From the NCBI RefSeq assembly GCF_009301415.1, contig NZ_CP045072.1, positions 2,161,001 to 2,225,000 of the forward strand: 64,000 nt of DNA, read 5' to 3'. The position numbers were made by a program, and so were the translations under genes. Origin of the DNA: Paracoccus kondratievae (GTDB lineage: Bacteria; Pseudomonadota; Alphaproteobacteria; Rhodobacterales; Rhodobacteraceae). Below are positions 54,041 through 63,247 of the stretch, one piece after another; positions within the stretch are counted from its first letter, which is position 1, and every line of letters begins with the position of its first letter. The notes beneath the pieces were generated by a model. The model saw only the letters and a list, made by a program, of their open reading frames with translations. It searched no databases and was not told the origin of the DNA.

Positions 54041-54070
54041 AAAGAAAAGAGCGGGCGCAAGGCCCGCTCT
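54041..54070 (-). terminator. Intrinsic terminator of the porin gene
   Basis: On the minus strand, AGAGCGGGC and GCCCGCTCT (54048-54070) form a perfect 9-bp stem with a five-base loop, followed by TTTCTTT. It lies 24 bases after the porin stop. Confidence 0.8.
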
Positions 54071-54093
54071 TCCTGATTCCAGGTTCTGACGGA

Positions 54094-55095
54094 TCAGAAC
54101 TTGAACTTCACGCCGACGTCAGCGTAGGTGTCGTCGTCTACACCAGCAACGTCGGAGTCGACGTTGATGATGCCGCCGGCCAGAACGGCGCCGCCGCCCA
54201 GGTCGTAGTCAGCGCCGATACCGATAGCGCGCGGTTTGATGTCGCTGGCGCCATACACGTCAACTTTGTCCTGACGGAAGAAGCCCTTCACGGTCAGAGC
54301 GTCAGCTTGGTAAGCAGCCGACAGACCGATGGTCGAGTCGAACTCAGCGCCGGTGCCGACGAACACGTCGTCGTATTTGACGAAGACGCCTTTCACCGAG
54401 AAATTATTGAATTTGGCTTCACCGCCGAGCGAGATTTCGCTCATGTCGTCGTGCTTGGCATAGCCCAGAGCGGCCCACCAGTTGCCGGCGTCGTATTTAG
54501 CGGCCAGCGAGTAGGCAACGTGATCCGACAGAGCGTCGGTGTCGGGGTTGCCGGTGGGGGTGTAGAGGTTAGCGCCGGTGGTCACGTCGTAGACGCTGGT
54601 GTCAACACCATCGGTAGCCGAAGCGTAGAACGAGATCTGGTTGACGGTGTATTCGTACAGGATCGTCGGGCCCTGATTGCGGTTGGCACCGTCGCCGACC
54701 AGGTAGCTGATCTCTTCCGGATCGCCGGCAACGGCGCCGTCGGTGTAGCCGATTTCATACAGGTCGCCGATCGCGGCTTCCGAAGCCGAAACGACGTCGC
54801 CCATCGACAGTTTGCCGTAGGTGCCCGAAATCCAGACAGCGCCACGCTCACCGCGGGCAGCCGAACGGTACTCGTTGTTCCAGTCTTCCTGGTCAACGCG
54901 GAATTCACCGCCGAAGGACAGACCAGCGTCCGATTCGCCGGTCAGCGTGAACTTCACGCGGGCGCGGCTGGCGAACTGGACATCGTCACCGTCATAGATC
55001 ACACCCATGCGGCCGTCGCCCGAGATGGCGACTTCGGCAGCGGCAACACCGGCGGTCATAACCAGCGCGGTGGTGGCGAAAAGAACCTTTTTCAT
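54094..55095 (-). CDS. Outer membrane porin (Rhodobacter/Paracoccus type)
   Basis: A 333-residue outer membrane beta-barrel. The signal peptide KKVLFATTALVMTAGVAAAE is the standard one for the Rhodobacter/Paracoccus porin family, and the first strand AISGDGRMGVIYDGDD follows at once. Alternating strands continue to the terminal VGVKFKF, which ends in the aromatic residue needed for barrel assembly. Acidic stretches are frequent. It probably makes general trimeric diffusion pores. AGGGA lies before the ATG. It is separated from DUF3576 by a 322-base divergent gap. Confidence 0.95.
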   Translation of the reverse strand: MKKVLFATTALVMTAGVAAAEVAISGDGRMGVIYDGDDVQFASRARVKFTLTGESDAGLSFGGEFRVDQEDWNNEYRSAARGERGAVWISGTYGKLSMGDVVSASEAAIGDLYEIGYTDGAVAGDPEEISYLVGDGANRNQGPTILYEYTVNQISFYASATDGVDTSVYDVTTGANLYTPTGNPDTDALSDHVAYSLAAKYDAGNWWAALGYAKHDDMSEISLGGEAKFNNFSVKGVFVKYDDVFVGTGAEFDSTIGLSAAYQADALTVKGFFRQDKVDVYGASDIKPRAIGIGADYDLGGGAVLAGGIINVDSDVAGVDDDTYADVGVKFKF

Positions 55096-55417
55096 GGTTT
55101 TCCCTCTTGTCTCTCTCGTATGCCCCACCCCGGAGTACCGGCTGGGGTATGCCTGTTGTGTCGCGCTTTCCCCCCCGCATTGCAACGAAATCGCATCCAC
55201 TTAGCCAGTTTCCGGGATGCTGTGATGCACATGAGCCACACCCCATTGCAACGCCCCGGTGCCGGTTTTGCCCCGCCGCGGAGCCATGCGCCCCCTGTCC
55301 CGCGCGCGTACTATATTCACCACGGCCAGCCGGATTGCGCAGGCAGGCGCGGCATCTCTTGTCGCAAGGGGCAAAATTGCGCTATGGCTCCGGCAAGGAC
55401 GATCCGGGGGACTTCAG
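55096..55417. other. 322-base divergent gap between porin and DUF3576 genes
   Basis: No gene is supported here. The porin leader contains two copies of GCATAC and a CCCC/GGGG pair flanking a 12-base loop near 55114-55135 (minus strand). TATATT at 55312-55317 could be a -10 for the DUF3576 gene but no matching -35 is clear. Both promoters must lie in this gap. Confidence 0.35.
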
Positions 55418-55879
55418 ATGACCAGACGCGCCGTACGGCTGACCGCCACCCTGCTGATCCTGGCGGGGCTTGCCGCCTGTTCGGGCACAGGACGTCAGGG
55501 CCAGTCCCAGACCACGCAGCCGCAACAGCGCGAATCCACGATCTGGGACGTCTTTTCGAATCGCCGCGACCCGAACGATACGGTGGCCGTCAACCGCTAT
55601 CTCTGGAACGCCAGTCTGGAGGTTCTGGACTTTCTGCCGATCCAGTCGGTCGACCCCTTTACCGGCGTGATCGTCACCGGCTACGGCACGCCTCCGGGCG
55701 GTGGCCGCGCCTATCGCGCCACAATCAAGGTCAGCGATCCTTCGCTTGATGCGCGTGCGCTTAAGGTTTCGCTGCAGGGTTCGGGCGGCGCAGCGGTGGC
55801 GCCGGACACGGTCCGCGCGGTCGAAGACGCGATTCTGACCCGCGCCCGTCAGCTGCGGCTGCAGGACCGTAATCTCTAA
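55418..55879 (+). CDS. DUF3576 family lipoprotein
   Basis: A 153-residue lipoprotein (lipobox LAGLAACSG near residues 15-23). The mature protein begins with a polar, glutamine-rich linker and then the conserved DUF3576 core: TIWDVFSNRRDPNDTVAVNR, YLWNASLEVLDFLPIQSVDP, then GYGTPPGGGRAYRATIKVSD. The family is alphaproteobacterial, predicted envelope-associated and of unknown function. The ATG was chosen at the start of the signal peptide. It is 76 bases upstream of leuS on the same strand, a conserved neighbour pair. Confidence 0.9.
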   Translation: MTRRAVRLTATLLILAGLAACSGTGRQGQSQTTQPQQRESTIWDVFSNRRDPNDTVAVNRYLWNASLEVLDFLPIQSVDPFTGVIVTGYGTPPGGGRAYRATIKVSDPSLDARALKVSLQGSGGAAVAPDTVRAVEDAILTRARQLRLQDRNL

Positions 55880-55955
55880 GCAGCACCGACCCCGCTGGAC
55901 CTGCATCGGGCAAGCGGCTAATACCCTGCGGGCAGTCTGACGCCCGGAGGTTTCC

Positions 55956-58490
55956 ATGCCCTATGATCCCGCAATCAGCGAGCCGCGCTGGCAAAAAGCG
56001 TGGGAAGAGGCGAGCGCGTTCCGCGCCGTCCGGGACGAACGGCCCAAATATTACGTGCTCGAGATGTTCCCCTATCCTTCGGGGCGCATCCATATGGGCC
56101 ATGTGCGCAACTATACCATGGGCGACGTTGTGGCCCGGTTCAAACGCGCGCAGGGCTTTTCCGTGCTGCACCCGATGGGCTGGGATGCTTTTGGCATGCC
56201 GGCCGAAAACGCCGCGATGGAACAGGGCGGCCATCCGCGCGACTGGACCTACGGCAATATAGCCACCATGCGGGGGCAGCTGAAACCGCTGGGCCTGTCA
56301 ATCGACTGGAGCCGCGAATTTGCCACCTGCGACGACGATTACGTCAAGCAGCAGCAGTCGCTGTTTCTGGATTTCCTTGAGGCGGGGCTGATCTATCGCA
56401 AATCGGCCATGGTCAACTGGGACCCGGTCGATATGACCGTGCTTGCCAACGAACAGGTGATCGACGGCAAGGGCTGGCGGTCGGGCGCCCCGGTCGAGCG
56501 GCGCGAGCTGACGCAATGGTTCTTCCGCATCTCGGACTATTCCGAAGAGCTGCTTGCGGCGCTGGACGGGCTGGAGGGCTGGCCCGAGAAGGTCCGGCTG
56601 ATGCAGCAGAACTGGATCGGCAAGTCGCGGGGCCTGCAATTCCGGTTCGAAACCGTGAACGCCCCAGAAGGCTTTGAAAAACTTGAGGTCTATACCACCC
56701 GCCCGGACACGCTGCGCGGGGCGTCCTTTGTCGCGATCTCGCCCGATCATCCCTTGGCGCGCAGGCTTGAGGCCGACCCTCGCATTGCCGCCTTTGCCGC
56801 CGAGGCGCGCAAGCTCGGCACCAGCGAGGAAGCTCTTGAAAAGGCAGAAAAGCTGGGCTTTGACACCGGGCTCAGGGTTCGTCATCCGCTTGATCCCGGC
56901 TGGGAACTGCCGGTCTGGATCGCGAATTTCGTGCTGATGGACTATGGCACCGGCGCCATCTTTGGTTCGCCCGCCCATGATGAGCGCGACCATGAATTCG
57001 CGGTGAAATACGGGTTGCCGATCCGCGCCACCTTTGGCCCGCGCGGCACGACGCTGGACGAGGCCGACGCGCTGGTCGCCAAAGAACCCTATGTGCCGCT
57101 GAAATCCGAAGTCGTGACCTATGTGCGCGGCTTTGCCGGAGAGGCCGAACAGACCGGAGAGGCCGCGGTGGATGCCGCCATCGCCCATGCCGAGGCGAAT
57201 GGCTATGGCGAAGGCGTGACCAAATACCGGCTGCGCGACTGGGGCATCTCGCGCCAGCGCTATTGGGGCTGCCCGATCCCTGTGGTCCATTGTGACAGCT
57301 GCGGTGTGGTGCCTGAAAAGAAAGACAACCTGCCGGTTCTGCTGCCGCAGGATGTCAGCTTTGACCAGCCCGGCAACCCTCTGGATCGCCATCCGAACTG
57401 GCGTCAGGTGACCTGTCCGAATTGCGGTGCTGCCGCGCGGCGCGAAACCGACACCATGGACACCTTTGTCGATTCGTCCTGGTATTATGCGCGTTTTACC
57501 GCGCCCCATGCCGCGACCCCGACCGATCGGGCCGAATCTGACTACTGGATGAATGTCGACCAATATATCGGCGGCATCGAACATGCGATTCTGCATCTGC
57601 TTTATTCGCGCTTTTTTGCCCGGGCGATGGTCAGGACCGGCCACCTGCCCGAAGCCGCGAAAGAGCCTTTCGATGCGCTCTTTACCCAGGGCATGGTCAC
57701 GCATGAGATCTACATGACCCGGGATGGACGCGGTCGCCCGGTCTATCACCTGCCCGAAGATGTCGTCGACGGAAAGCTGAGCGATGGCACAGCGGTTGAG
57801 GTGATTCCCTCGGCCAAAATGTCGAAATCCAAGAAAAACGTCGTTGATCCGGTCAATATCGTCGGAAGCTTTGGTGCGGATACCGCGCGTTGGTTCATGC
57901 TTTCGGACAGCCCGCCCGAACGTGACGTCGAATGGACCGCCGCCGGGGCCGAGGCCGCGAACCGCTTTCTTGGCCGGGTGTGGCGGCTTGCCGACGAGAT
58001 CCCCGAAGGGGGCGAAGACCCCGATCTGATCCGCGCCGCACACCGCGCCATTGATGAGGTGACGCGCGCCATAGAAAGCTTTGCCTTCAACAAGGCTGTG
58101 GCCAAGATTTACGAACTGGCGAACACGACCGCAAAATCAAAGGCAGGCGGCGATTCGCGGCGCGAAGTGCTGCGCATCCTTGCCCAGCTGATGGCCCCGA
58201 TGGTGCCGCATCTGGCCGAAGAAGTCTGGTCCAGGGCCGGCGGACAGGGCATGGTTGTCGATGCCCCCTGGCCCAAGGCGGACCCGGCGTTGCTGATTTC
58301 GGATTCGGTCGTGCTGCCGATCCAGATCAACGGCAAGCGCCGTGCCGAGATCGAGGTGCCCAAAGACATGCCCAAGGAACAGATCGAATCGCTCGTTCTG
58401 GCCGATGAGACGGTGCAGAAATTCATGGCCGGCTCTGCGCCCAAGAAACTGATCGTCGTGCCGGGGCGGATCGTCAATGTCGTGGTCTAG
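55956..58490 (+). CDS. leuS: Leucyl-tRNA synthetase
   Basis: An 844-residue class I aminoacyl-tRNA synthetase. The HIGH motif is HMGH at residues 46-49, the KMSKS motif is at residues 621-625, and the CP1 editing domain lies between about 220 and 420 (with [20 protein letters not shown]). The cysteine pairs CDSCG and CPNCG mark a zinc-knuckle region near residues 446 and 488. Length is standard for bacterial LeuS. It overlaps lptE by 14 bases, and the run leuS-lptE-holA is conserved in Rhodobacterales. Confidence 0.97.
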   Translation: MPYDPAISEPRWQKAWEEASAFRAVRDERPKYYVLEMFPYPSGRIHMGHVRNYTMGDVVARFKRAQGFSVLHPMGWDAFGMPAENAAMEQGGHPRDWTYGNIATMRGQLKPLGLSIDWSREFATCDDDYVKQQQSLFLDFLEAGLIYRKSAMVNWDPVDMTVLANEQVIDGKGWRSGAPVERRELTQWFFRISDYSEELLAALDGLEGWPEKVRLMQQNWIGKSRGLQFRFETVNAPEGFEKLEVYTTRPDTLRGASFVAISPDHPLARRLEADPRIAAFAAEARKLGTSEEALEKAEKLGFDTGLRVRHPLDPGWELPVWIANFVLMDYGTGAIFGSPAHDERDHEFAVKYGLPIRATFGPRGTTLDEADALVAKEPYVPLKSEVVTYVRGFAGEAEQTGEAAVDAAIAHAEANGYGEGVTKYRLRDWGISRQRYWGCPIPVVHCDSCGVVPEKKDNLPVLLPQDVSFDQPGNPLDRHPNWRQVTCPNCGAAARRETDTMDTFVDSSWYYARFTAPHAATPTDRAESDYWMNVDQYIGGIEHAILHLLYSRFFARAMVRTGHLPEAAKEPFDALFTQGMVTHEIYMTRDGRGRPVYHLPEDVVDGKLSDGTAVEVIPSAKMSKSKKNVVDPVNIVGSFGADTARWFMLSDSPPERDVEWTAAGAEAANRFLGRVWRLADEIPEGGEDPDLIRAAHRAIDEVTRAIESFAFNKAVAKIYELANTTAKSKAGGDSRREVLRILAQLMAPMVPHLAEEVWSRAGGQGMVVDAPWPKADPALLISDSVVLPIQINGKRRAEIEVPKDMPKEQIESLVLADETVQKFMAGSAPKKLIVVPGRIVNVVV

Positions 58491-58962
58491 ACGAACGGCG
58501 ATCCTTGGCGCGCTGGCGCTGGCGGCCTGCGGCTTTTCCCCGGTCTACGGACCGGGGGGCACGGGCGGCAAGCTTTTTGGCCAGGTCCGCACCGCCGATC
58601 CGCGTACCCCGGACGATTTTGCCTTTGCAGGCCGGATTGCCGAGCAGCTGGGGCCGGAAAAAGACGCGCGCTTCCTGCTGGAATACCGGCTGCGCATCGC
58701 TGTTGTTCCGCAGGCGATCACCCGGGATGAGGTGACGACGCGCTACGCCCTGAACGGCACCGCCGATTTCGTGCTGACCGAGGCAAGCTCAGCCCGCGAG
58801 GTGACGCGCGGACAGGTGAGCAGCTTTACCTCATATTCGACCACGGGGACCACCATCGCCACCATGGCGGCCGAACAGGACGCGCATGACCGGCTGGCCC
58901 GTATGCTGGCCGATCAGGTGGTGACGCGGCTGCTGGCCGTTCAGCCAGACGCGGTGCCATGA
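58477..58962 (+). CDS. lptE: LPS-assembly lipoprotein LptE
   Basis: A 161-residue lipoprotein. A signal peptide with the lipobox [13 protein letters not shown], typical of alphaproteobacterial LptE, opens the chain. The mature protein shows the [13 protein letters not shown] and FTSYSTTG segments expected of the family's alpha/beta sandwich. It plugs and assembles LptD, which inserts LPS into the outer membrane. It overlaps leuS by 14 bases and holA by four bases, and this gene order supports the call. Confidence 0.9.
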   Translation: MSWSRRTAILGALALAACGFSPVYGPGGTGGKLFGQVRTADPRTPDDFAFAGRIAEQLGPEKDARFLLEYRLRIAVVPQAITRDEVTTRYALNGTADFVLTEASSAREVTRGQVSSFTSYSTTGTTIATMAAEQDAHDRLARMLADQVVTRLLAVQPDAVP

Positions 58963-59987
58963 TCCTCAAGGGCGCCGAGATCGGACATTATCTGGCGCGG
59001 CCCGATCCGACCCGCCCGGCACTGCTGATCCATGGCCAGGACGCGATGCGGGTGGCACTGAAACGGGCCGAGGCCATCAAGGCTCTGGTCGGTGAGGGTG
59101 CCGAGGAAGAGATGCGACTGACCCGCATCCCGGGCGGTGACCTGCGCCGCGACCCCGCAACCCTGCTTGATGCCGTCAAGGCGGTCGGTTTTTTTCCCGG
59201 TCAGCGCGTGGTGCTGGTCGATGACGCAACGGATGCTGCTGCCCCCGCCATCGCCGCGGCAATCTCGGAATGGAGGTCGGGCGATGCCGTGATCGTTGTC
59301 GCGGCCGGGGCGCTGAACAAATCCTCGGCGCTGCGCAAGCTTTTCGAGCCCCATCCTGCCGCTGTCACCGCCCCGATCTATGACGACCCGCCTGGTGAGG
59401 ATGAGGTCGGGCGCTGGTTGCGCGATGCCGGGTTGCGGGAAATCCCGCGTGAATCGATGCGCGATCTGATGGCGCTGGCGCGCGCGCTTGATCCCGGCGA
59501 TTTCCGCCAGACGGTGGAAAAGATCGGCCTTTACAAACATGGTGACCCCGAACCGCTAAGCCCGGCCGAGATCGCAGCCCTTGCACCTGCGACCATCGAG
59601 GCCGAGGTCGACGACCTGATTGATTGCGTGGCCGAGGGCAGGGCGCGCGAATTCGGAAAGCTGATGCGACGCATCGAGGGACAAGGCATTGCCCCGGTGA
59701 CGCTGTGCATCGCGGCGCTGCGGCATTTCAGGGCGCTGCATACCGCCGCCTCGGACCCCGGCGGACCGGGGGCAGGGTTGGCACGGCTGCGCCCTCCGGT
59801 CTTTGGGCCACGCCGTGACCGGATGATCCGGCAGGCCCAGGATTGGGGGATGCGCGCGCTGGAAGATGCGATCCATCAGCTGATCGAGACCGATCTGGTG
59901 CTGCGCTCATCCTCTCGCGCTCCGGCGATGGCGCTGATGGAGCGGATGCTGCTGCGGTTATGCATGATGCCGCGGGGGGTGCGGTGA
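58959..59987 (+). CDS. holA: DNA polymerase III subunit delta
   Basis: A 342-residue clamp-loader subunit. The delta-type N-terminal AAA+ domain without Walker A is recognised by ALLIHGQDAMRVALKRAEAIKAL, the middle part by VGRWLRDAGLREIPRESMRDLM and the C-terminal collar domain by IAALRHFRALHTAASD. It opens the beta clamp for loading on primed DNA. It overlaps both lptE (four bases) and the flavoprotein gene (four bases, GTGA), so four genes from leuS on are translationally coupled. Confidence 0.94.
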   Translation: MILKGAEIGHYLARPDPTRPALLIHGQDAMRVALKRAEAIKALVGEGAEEEMRLTRIPGGDLRRDPATLLDAVKAVGFFPGQRVVLVDDATDAAAPAIAAAISEWRSGDAVIVVAAGALNKSSALRKLFEPHPAAVTAPIYDDPPGEDEVGRWLRDAGLREIPRESMRDLMALARALDPGDFRQTVEKIGLYKHGDPEPLSPAEIAALAPATIEAEVDDLIDCVAEGRAREFGKLMRRIEGQGIAPVTLCIAALRHFRALHTAASDPGGPGAGLARLRPPVFGPRRDRMIRQAQDWGMRALEDAIHQLIETDLVLRSSSRAPAMALMERMLLRLCMMPRGVR

Positions 59988-61222
59988 CAAATCCGCAAGA
60001 CGTCGGGGCACTGGTGATCGGCGCGGGGCCTGCCGGGTTGATGGCGGCCGAGGTTCTGGCCGGACAGGGTGCGCAGGTGATGGTGGCCGAGGCCATGCCG
60101 ACCCCGGCGCGCAAATTCCTGATGGCCGGAAAATCTGGGCTGAACCTGACTAAGGATGAGCCTTGGGAGCTGTTCATGACGCGGTACGGGGGCTCTGCCC
60201 CCCGCGCGCCCGCCCCCTCAATGGGGGCGGGCGCGCGTCCCCCGGGATATTTGATCACAGAAGAATTCGGGCCGCAGGAGGTCATCAGCTGGGCGCGCGG
60301 GTTGGAAATCGAGCTGTTTTCCGGCTCAACCGGGCGTGTTTTTCCGGTCGGGATGAAGGCGTCGCCGCTGCTTCGGTCCTGGCTGGCGCGATTAGCGGGG
60401 CAAGGCGTCGATTTGCGTACCCGCTGGCGCTGGAACGGCTTTGACGGAGTGTTCTGGCGGTTTGAAGTACCGGAGGGTACAGCCTTGCTGCGTCCCCGCA
60501 CCGTGGTGCTGGCACTGGGAGGGGCGAGTTGGCCCCGGCTTGGTTCGGACGCGGCATGGGTGCCCTGGCTTGTCGGGCGCGGCGTTGAGGTCGTGCCCTT
60601 CCAGCCTGCGAATATGGGTTTTCGCGTCTCGTGGTCAGCGCAGATGGCGCGGCATTTTGGGCAGGCGGTCAAGGGTGTCGCCCTATGGGCCGGAGAGCAT
60701 GTCAGCCGGGGCGAATGGGTCGTCACTGCCAAGGGGATTGAGGGCGGGGGCGTTTATGAGGTCTCGGCTGCCATTCGCGACGGCGCCCGGGTCCACGTCG
60801 ATCTGGCGCCGGATCTGGGCGTTGATGAGCTGGCGCGGCGGTTTGCACGCGCACCGTCCAGACTGTCGATCGGCAACCGATTGCGCCGGGGGCTGGGCGA
60901 TCCGGTTCGCGCTGCGCTGCTGATGGAATGGGGCAGGCCGCTGCCTTTGGCGAACGATGAGTTGGCCCGTCGCGCCAAAGCGCTGGTGCTGTCGCATGAG
61001 GGGCCGATGGGTATTGCGCGCGCGATCTCTTCTGCAGGAGGGATTGCCGCCGAGAGCGTGGCTGAGACTCTGGAGTTGAAGGCGATGCCCGGGGTCTTTG
61101 TCGCGGGCGAGATGCTGGATTGGGAGGCTCCGACCGGGGGCTATCTGCTGACCGGCTGTCTTGCCACCGGGCGCCGGGCTGGCCGGGGTGCCGCCGCTTA
61201 TCTCGCCGCGGCACGGAGATAG
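59984..61222 (+). CDS. TIGR03862 family flavoprotein with a palindromic insertion
   Basis: A 412-residue FAD-binding protein of the HI0933/TIGR03862 type. The dinucleotide motif VIGAGPAGLMAAEVLAGQGA is at the N-terminus, KFLMAGKSGLNLTKDEP follows, and the late motif MPGVFVAGEMLDWEAPTGGYLL is intact. A GTG start overlaps the holA stop (GTGA). Residues about 69-91 (SAPRAPAPSMGAGARPPG) match no family block and are encoded by a GC-rich palindrome that keeps the reading frame. The function of the family is unknown. The stop overlaps the convergent GST gene by 25 bases. Confidence 0.9.
   Translation: MTNPQDVGALVIGAGPAGLMAAEVLAGQGAQVMVAEAMPTPARKFLMAGKSGLNLTKDEPWELFMTRYGGSAPRAPAPSMGAGARPPGYLITEEFGPQEVISWARGLEIELFSGSTGRVFPVGMKASPLLRSWLARLAGQGVDLRTRWRWNGFDGVFWRFEVPEGTALLRPRTVVLALGGASWPRLGSDAAWVPWLVGRGVEVVPFQPANMGFRVSWSAQMARHFGQAVKGVALWAGEHVSRGEWVVTAKGIEGGGVYEVSAAIRDGARVHVDLAPDLGVDELARRFARAPSRLSIGNRLRRGLGDPVRAALLMEWGRPLPLANDELARRAKALVLSHEGPMGIARAISSAGGIAAESVAETLELKAMPGVFVAGEMLDWEAPTGGYLLTGCLATGRRAGRGAAAYLAAARR
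60188..60254. repeat. Palindromic repeat element inserted in frame in the flavoprotein gene
   Basis: A small hairpin GGGGG-CTCTG-CCCCC (60188-60202) is followed by a perfect 15-bp stem (60203-60217 with 60223-60237) around a TCAAT loop, then CCCCCGGGATATTTG. This looks like the extragenic palindromes common in Rhodobacteraceae genomes; that comparison is from memory. Here it lies inside a gene and adds residues. Confidence 0.6.
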
Positions 61223-61785
61223 GCGGGCCGGGCGCGCATCATCTCAAGATAACCCGTCAGCCGGTGTTCGATGATCGGAAACCGTGCGGTCAGGGCCCAG
61301 GTCAGACAATGCGCCAGAATGATGTCGGGCACCGTCATGCGGTCGCCCATCAGGAAACCTTCGTCGGCCATGCGATGGACAAGGGTACGCTGGCTGCGCT
61401 CAAACTCCCAGCGCAGGGTATTCTTGATCGCGGCAAGGCGCATTTCCTCGGGAAGGATGAAACTGTGGCGCGCGGCAAGCCATAAGGCGGCGTCGAATTC
61501 GTCCAGCACGAATTGCATCAGGCTGTCCTGGCGCGCGCGCTCAAGCGTGCCTGCGGGATGGGTCAGCGCGCCATGCTTGTCGGCCAGATAGGTCAGGATC
61601 GCGGTCGAATCAGTGATGGGCGTGCCGTCCACCACCAGCACCGGCACCTTGCCTGCGGGGTTGAAGGGTGTGACCCCTTCGGAATGCGGATTGACGGCGA
61701 CATGCTCATAGGGACGCCCAAGCTCTTCGAGCATCCAGAGCACGCGCAGGGCGCGGCTCTTGCCAGTTCCGATTACCTGATACAT
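61198..61785 (-). CDS. Glutathione S-transferase family protein
   Basis: A 195-residue two-domain protein. The thioredoxin-like N-terminal domain has SRALRVLWMLEELGRPYEHV and the cis-proline motif GKVPVLVVDG, with the glutathione-binding DSTAILTYLADKHG. The helical C-terminal domain has MADEGFLMGDRMTVPDIILAH, including the N-capping Asp. It probably conjugates glutathione or reduces disulfides; no substrate is evident. It starts at the only good ATG and overlaps the convergent flavoprotein gene by 25 bases. Confidence 0.93.
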   Translation of the reverse strand: MYQVIGTGKSRALRVLWMLEELGRPYEHVAVNPHSEGVTPFNPAGKVPVLVVDGTPITDSTAILTYLADKHGALTHPAGTLERARQDSLMQFVLDEFDAALWLAARHSFILPEEMRLAAIKNTLRWEFERSQRTLVHRMADEGFLMGDRMTVPDIILAHCLTWALTARFPIIEHRLTGYLEMMRARPAYLRAAAR

Positions 61786-61906
61786 CTGGCTCCTCGCATT
61801 GCCTTATGATCCAAGGCTAGACCGACGGGACGATTCCCACAATCAGCGCCATTGACGCGGCCGCCATCGAGGCGCAGGAATTGCGGGCTGCGAGAGGGAG
61901 ATCTTC

Positions 61907-63151
61907 ATGAACAGGACACTGCGCGCCCCGCTGTTCAATGCGGTGCTGATCGGCGGATCGTTTATCCTGCTGATCAACTTTGCCTTGCGTGCCAGCTTTG
62001 GCGTGTTCCAGATCCCCGTCGCGCAGGAATTCGGCTGGCCGCGCGCCGAGTTCAGCCTGGCCATCGCCATCCAGAACCTGGCCTGGGGGATCGGTCAGCC
62101 GATCTTTGGCGCGCTGGCCGAACGCTGGGGCGACCGCTGGTCGGTGATCATCGGCGCATTCCTGTACTCTGCCGGGTTGATCCTGACTGCCTATGCGACC
62201 GACCCACTGACCGTGCAGCTGTTAGAGGTCATGGTCGGCTTTGGCATCGCCGGCACCGGCTTTGGCGTGATCCTTGCCGTGATCGGGCGGGCCGCCAGCG
62301 ACGAAAACCGCAGCCTGGCGCTGGGGATCGCCACTGCCGCCGGCTCGGCCGGGCAGGTTTTTGGCGCGCCGCTCGCCGAGATGCTGCTGATGCATTACCC
62401 GTGGCAAAGCGTGTTCATCATCTTTGGGGTGATCGTGCTGGCCTGTCTGTTTTTCCTGCCCATGCTGAGCAGTGGCAAGCCCGCCAGCCGCAGCGAGCTT
62501 GAGGAAAGCATGGGTTCGGTGCTGAAACGCGCCTTTACCGACCCGTCTTATCTGATGATCTTTGCCGGCTTCTTTTCCTGCGGCTATCAGTTGGCCTTTA
62601 TCACCGCGCATTTCCCCGCCATGGTGACCGAGATGTGCGGACCGATCAGCCCCCTTGGAACATTGGCAAGCATCGGGATCACCACCACTTCGACACTTGG
62701 TGCGGCAGCTATCTCGTTGATCGGGCTTGCAAATATCGCCGGATCAATCTTTGCGGGCTGGTTGGGCAAGCGCTATACCAAGAAATACCTGCTGGCCGGA
62801 ATCTATACGCTGCGCACCATTGCCGCCGCTGCCTTTATCCTGCTGCCGATCACGCCGACCAGCGTCATCATCTTTTCGCTGGTCATGGGCGGGCTGTGGC
62901 TTGCGACCGTACCGCTGACCTCGGGGCTGGTCGCCTATATCTACGGGCTGCGCTACATGGGCACGCTTTACGGCTTTGTCTTTCTTAGCCACCAGCTTGG
63001 TTCGTTCCTTGGCGTGTGGCTGGGCGGCAAGATGTACGACATCTACGGCGATTATACGATCGTCTGGTGGGTAGGGGTCGGCGTCGGAGCCTTCAGCGCG
63101 CTGATCCACCTGCCCGTGCGCGAGGCCCCCTCACGGTTGGCCACTACCTGA
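61907..63151 (+). CDS. MFS transporter, oxalate/formate antiporter-like
   Basis: A 414-residue inner-membrane carrier with about twelve hydrophobic segments. The region after TM2 (GALAERWGDRWSVIIG) is the MFS motif A loop, and the symmetrical loop in the second half is GWLGKRYTKKYLLAGIY. The overall sequence (INFALRASFGVFQIPVAQEFGW) belongs to the monocarboxylate or oxalate/formate-like branch, so a small organic acid is a plausible substrate. The ATG has GAGAGGGAGA upstream. It is divergent from the GST gene and followed by a T-rich stretch that may be a terminator. Confidence 0.9.
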   Translation: MNRTLRAPLFNAVLIGGSFILLINFALRASFGVFQIPVAQEFGWPRAEFSLAIAIQNLAWGIGQPIFGALAERWGDRWSVIIGAFLYSAGLILTAYATDPLTVQLLEVMVGFGIAGTGFGVILAVIGRAASDENRSLALGIATAAGSAGQVFGAPLAEMLLMHYPWQSVFIIFGVIVLACLFFLPMLSSGKPASRSELEESMGSVLKRAFTDPSYLMIFAGFFSCGYQLAFITAHFPAMVTEMCGPISPLGTLASIGITTTSTLGAAAISLIGLANIAGSIFAGWLGKRYTKKYLLAGIYTLRTIAAAAFILLPITPTSVIIFSLVMGGLWLATVPLTSGLVAYIYGLRYMGTLYGFVFLSHQLGSFLGVWLGGKMYDIYGDYTIVWWVGVGVGAFSALIHLPVREAPSRLATT

Positions 63152-63170
63152 ACCAGGCGGTTTTTTGTTT
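63146..63170 (+). terminator. Possible terminator after the MFS gene
   Basis: AACC-AGGC-GGTT (63151-63162) is followed by a T-run (63161-63166). The stem is short, so strength is doubtful. Confidence 0.35.
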
Positions 63171-63197
63171 GACTGGTCAATCAATGAAATCTAGCTT
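63169..63197 (+). promoter_or_regulatory. Promoter of the acid phosphatase gene with a palindrome at -35
   Basis: TTGACT (63169-63174) and TAGCTT (63192-63197) are 17 bases apart, 51 bases before the ATG. The -35 is part of the 12-base dyad TTGAC-TG-GTCAA (63169-63180), a possible operator. Confidence 0.5.
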
Positions 63198-63247
63198 TTG
63201 CGGTCAGGCGCAGACAGAAGCGCCACCGCGAAACAGGGAGAGTTTTC

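Noticed and set aside
56298..58043. Minus-strand open frame (581 codons)
   Set aside because: Antisense to leuS, whose HMGH and KMSKS motifs prove the plus-strand gene.
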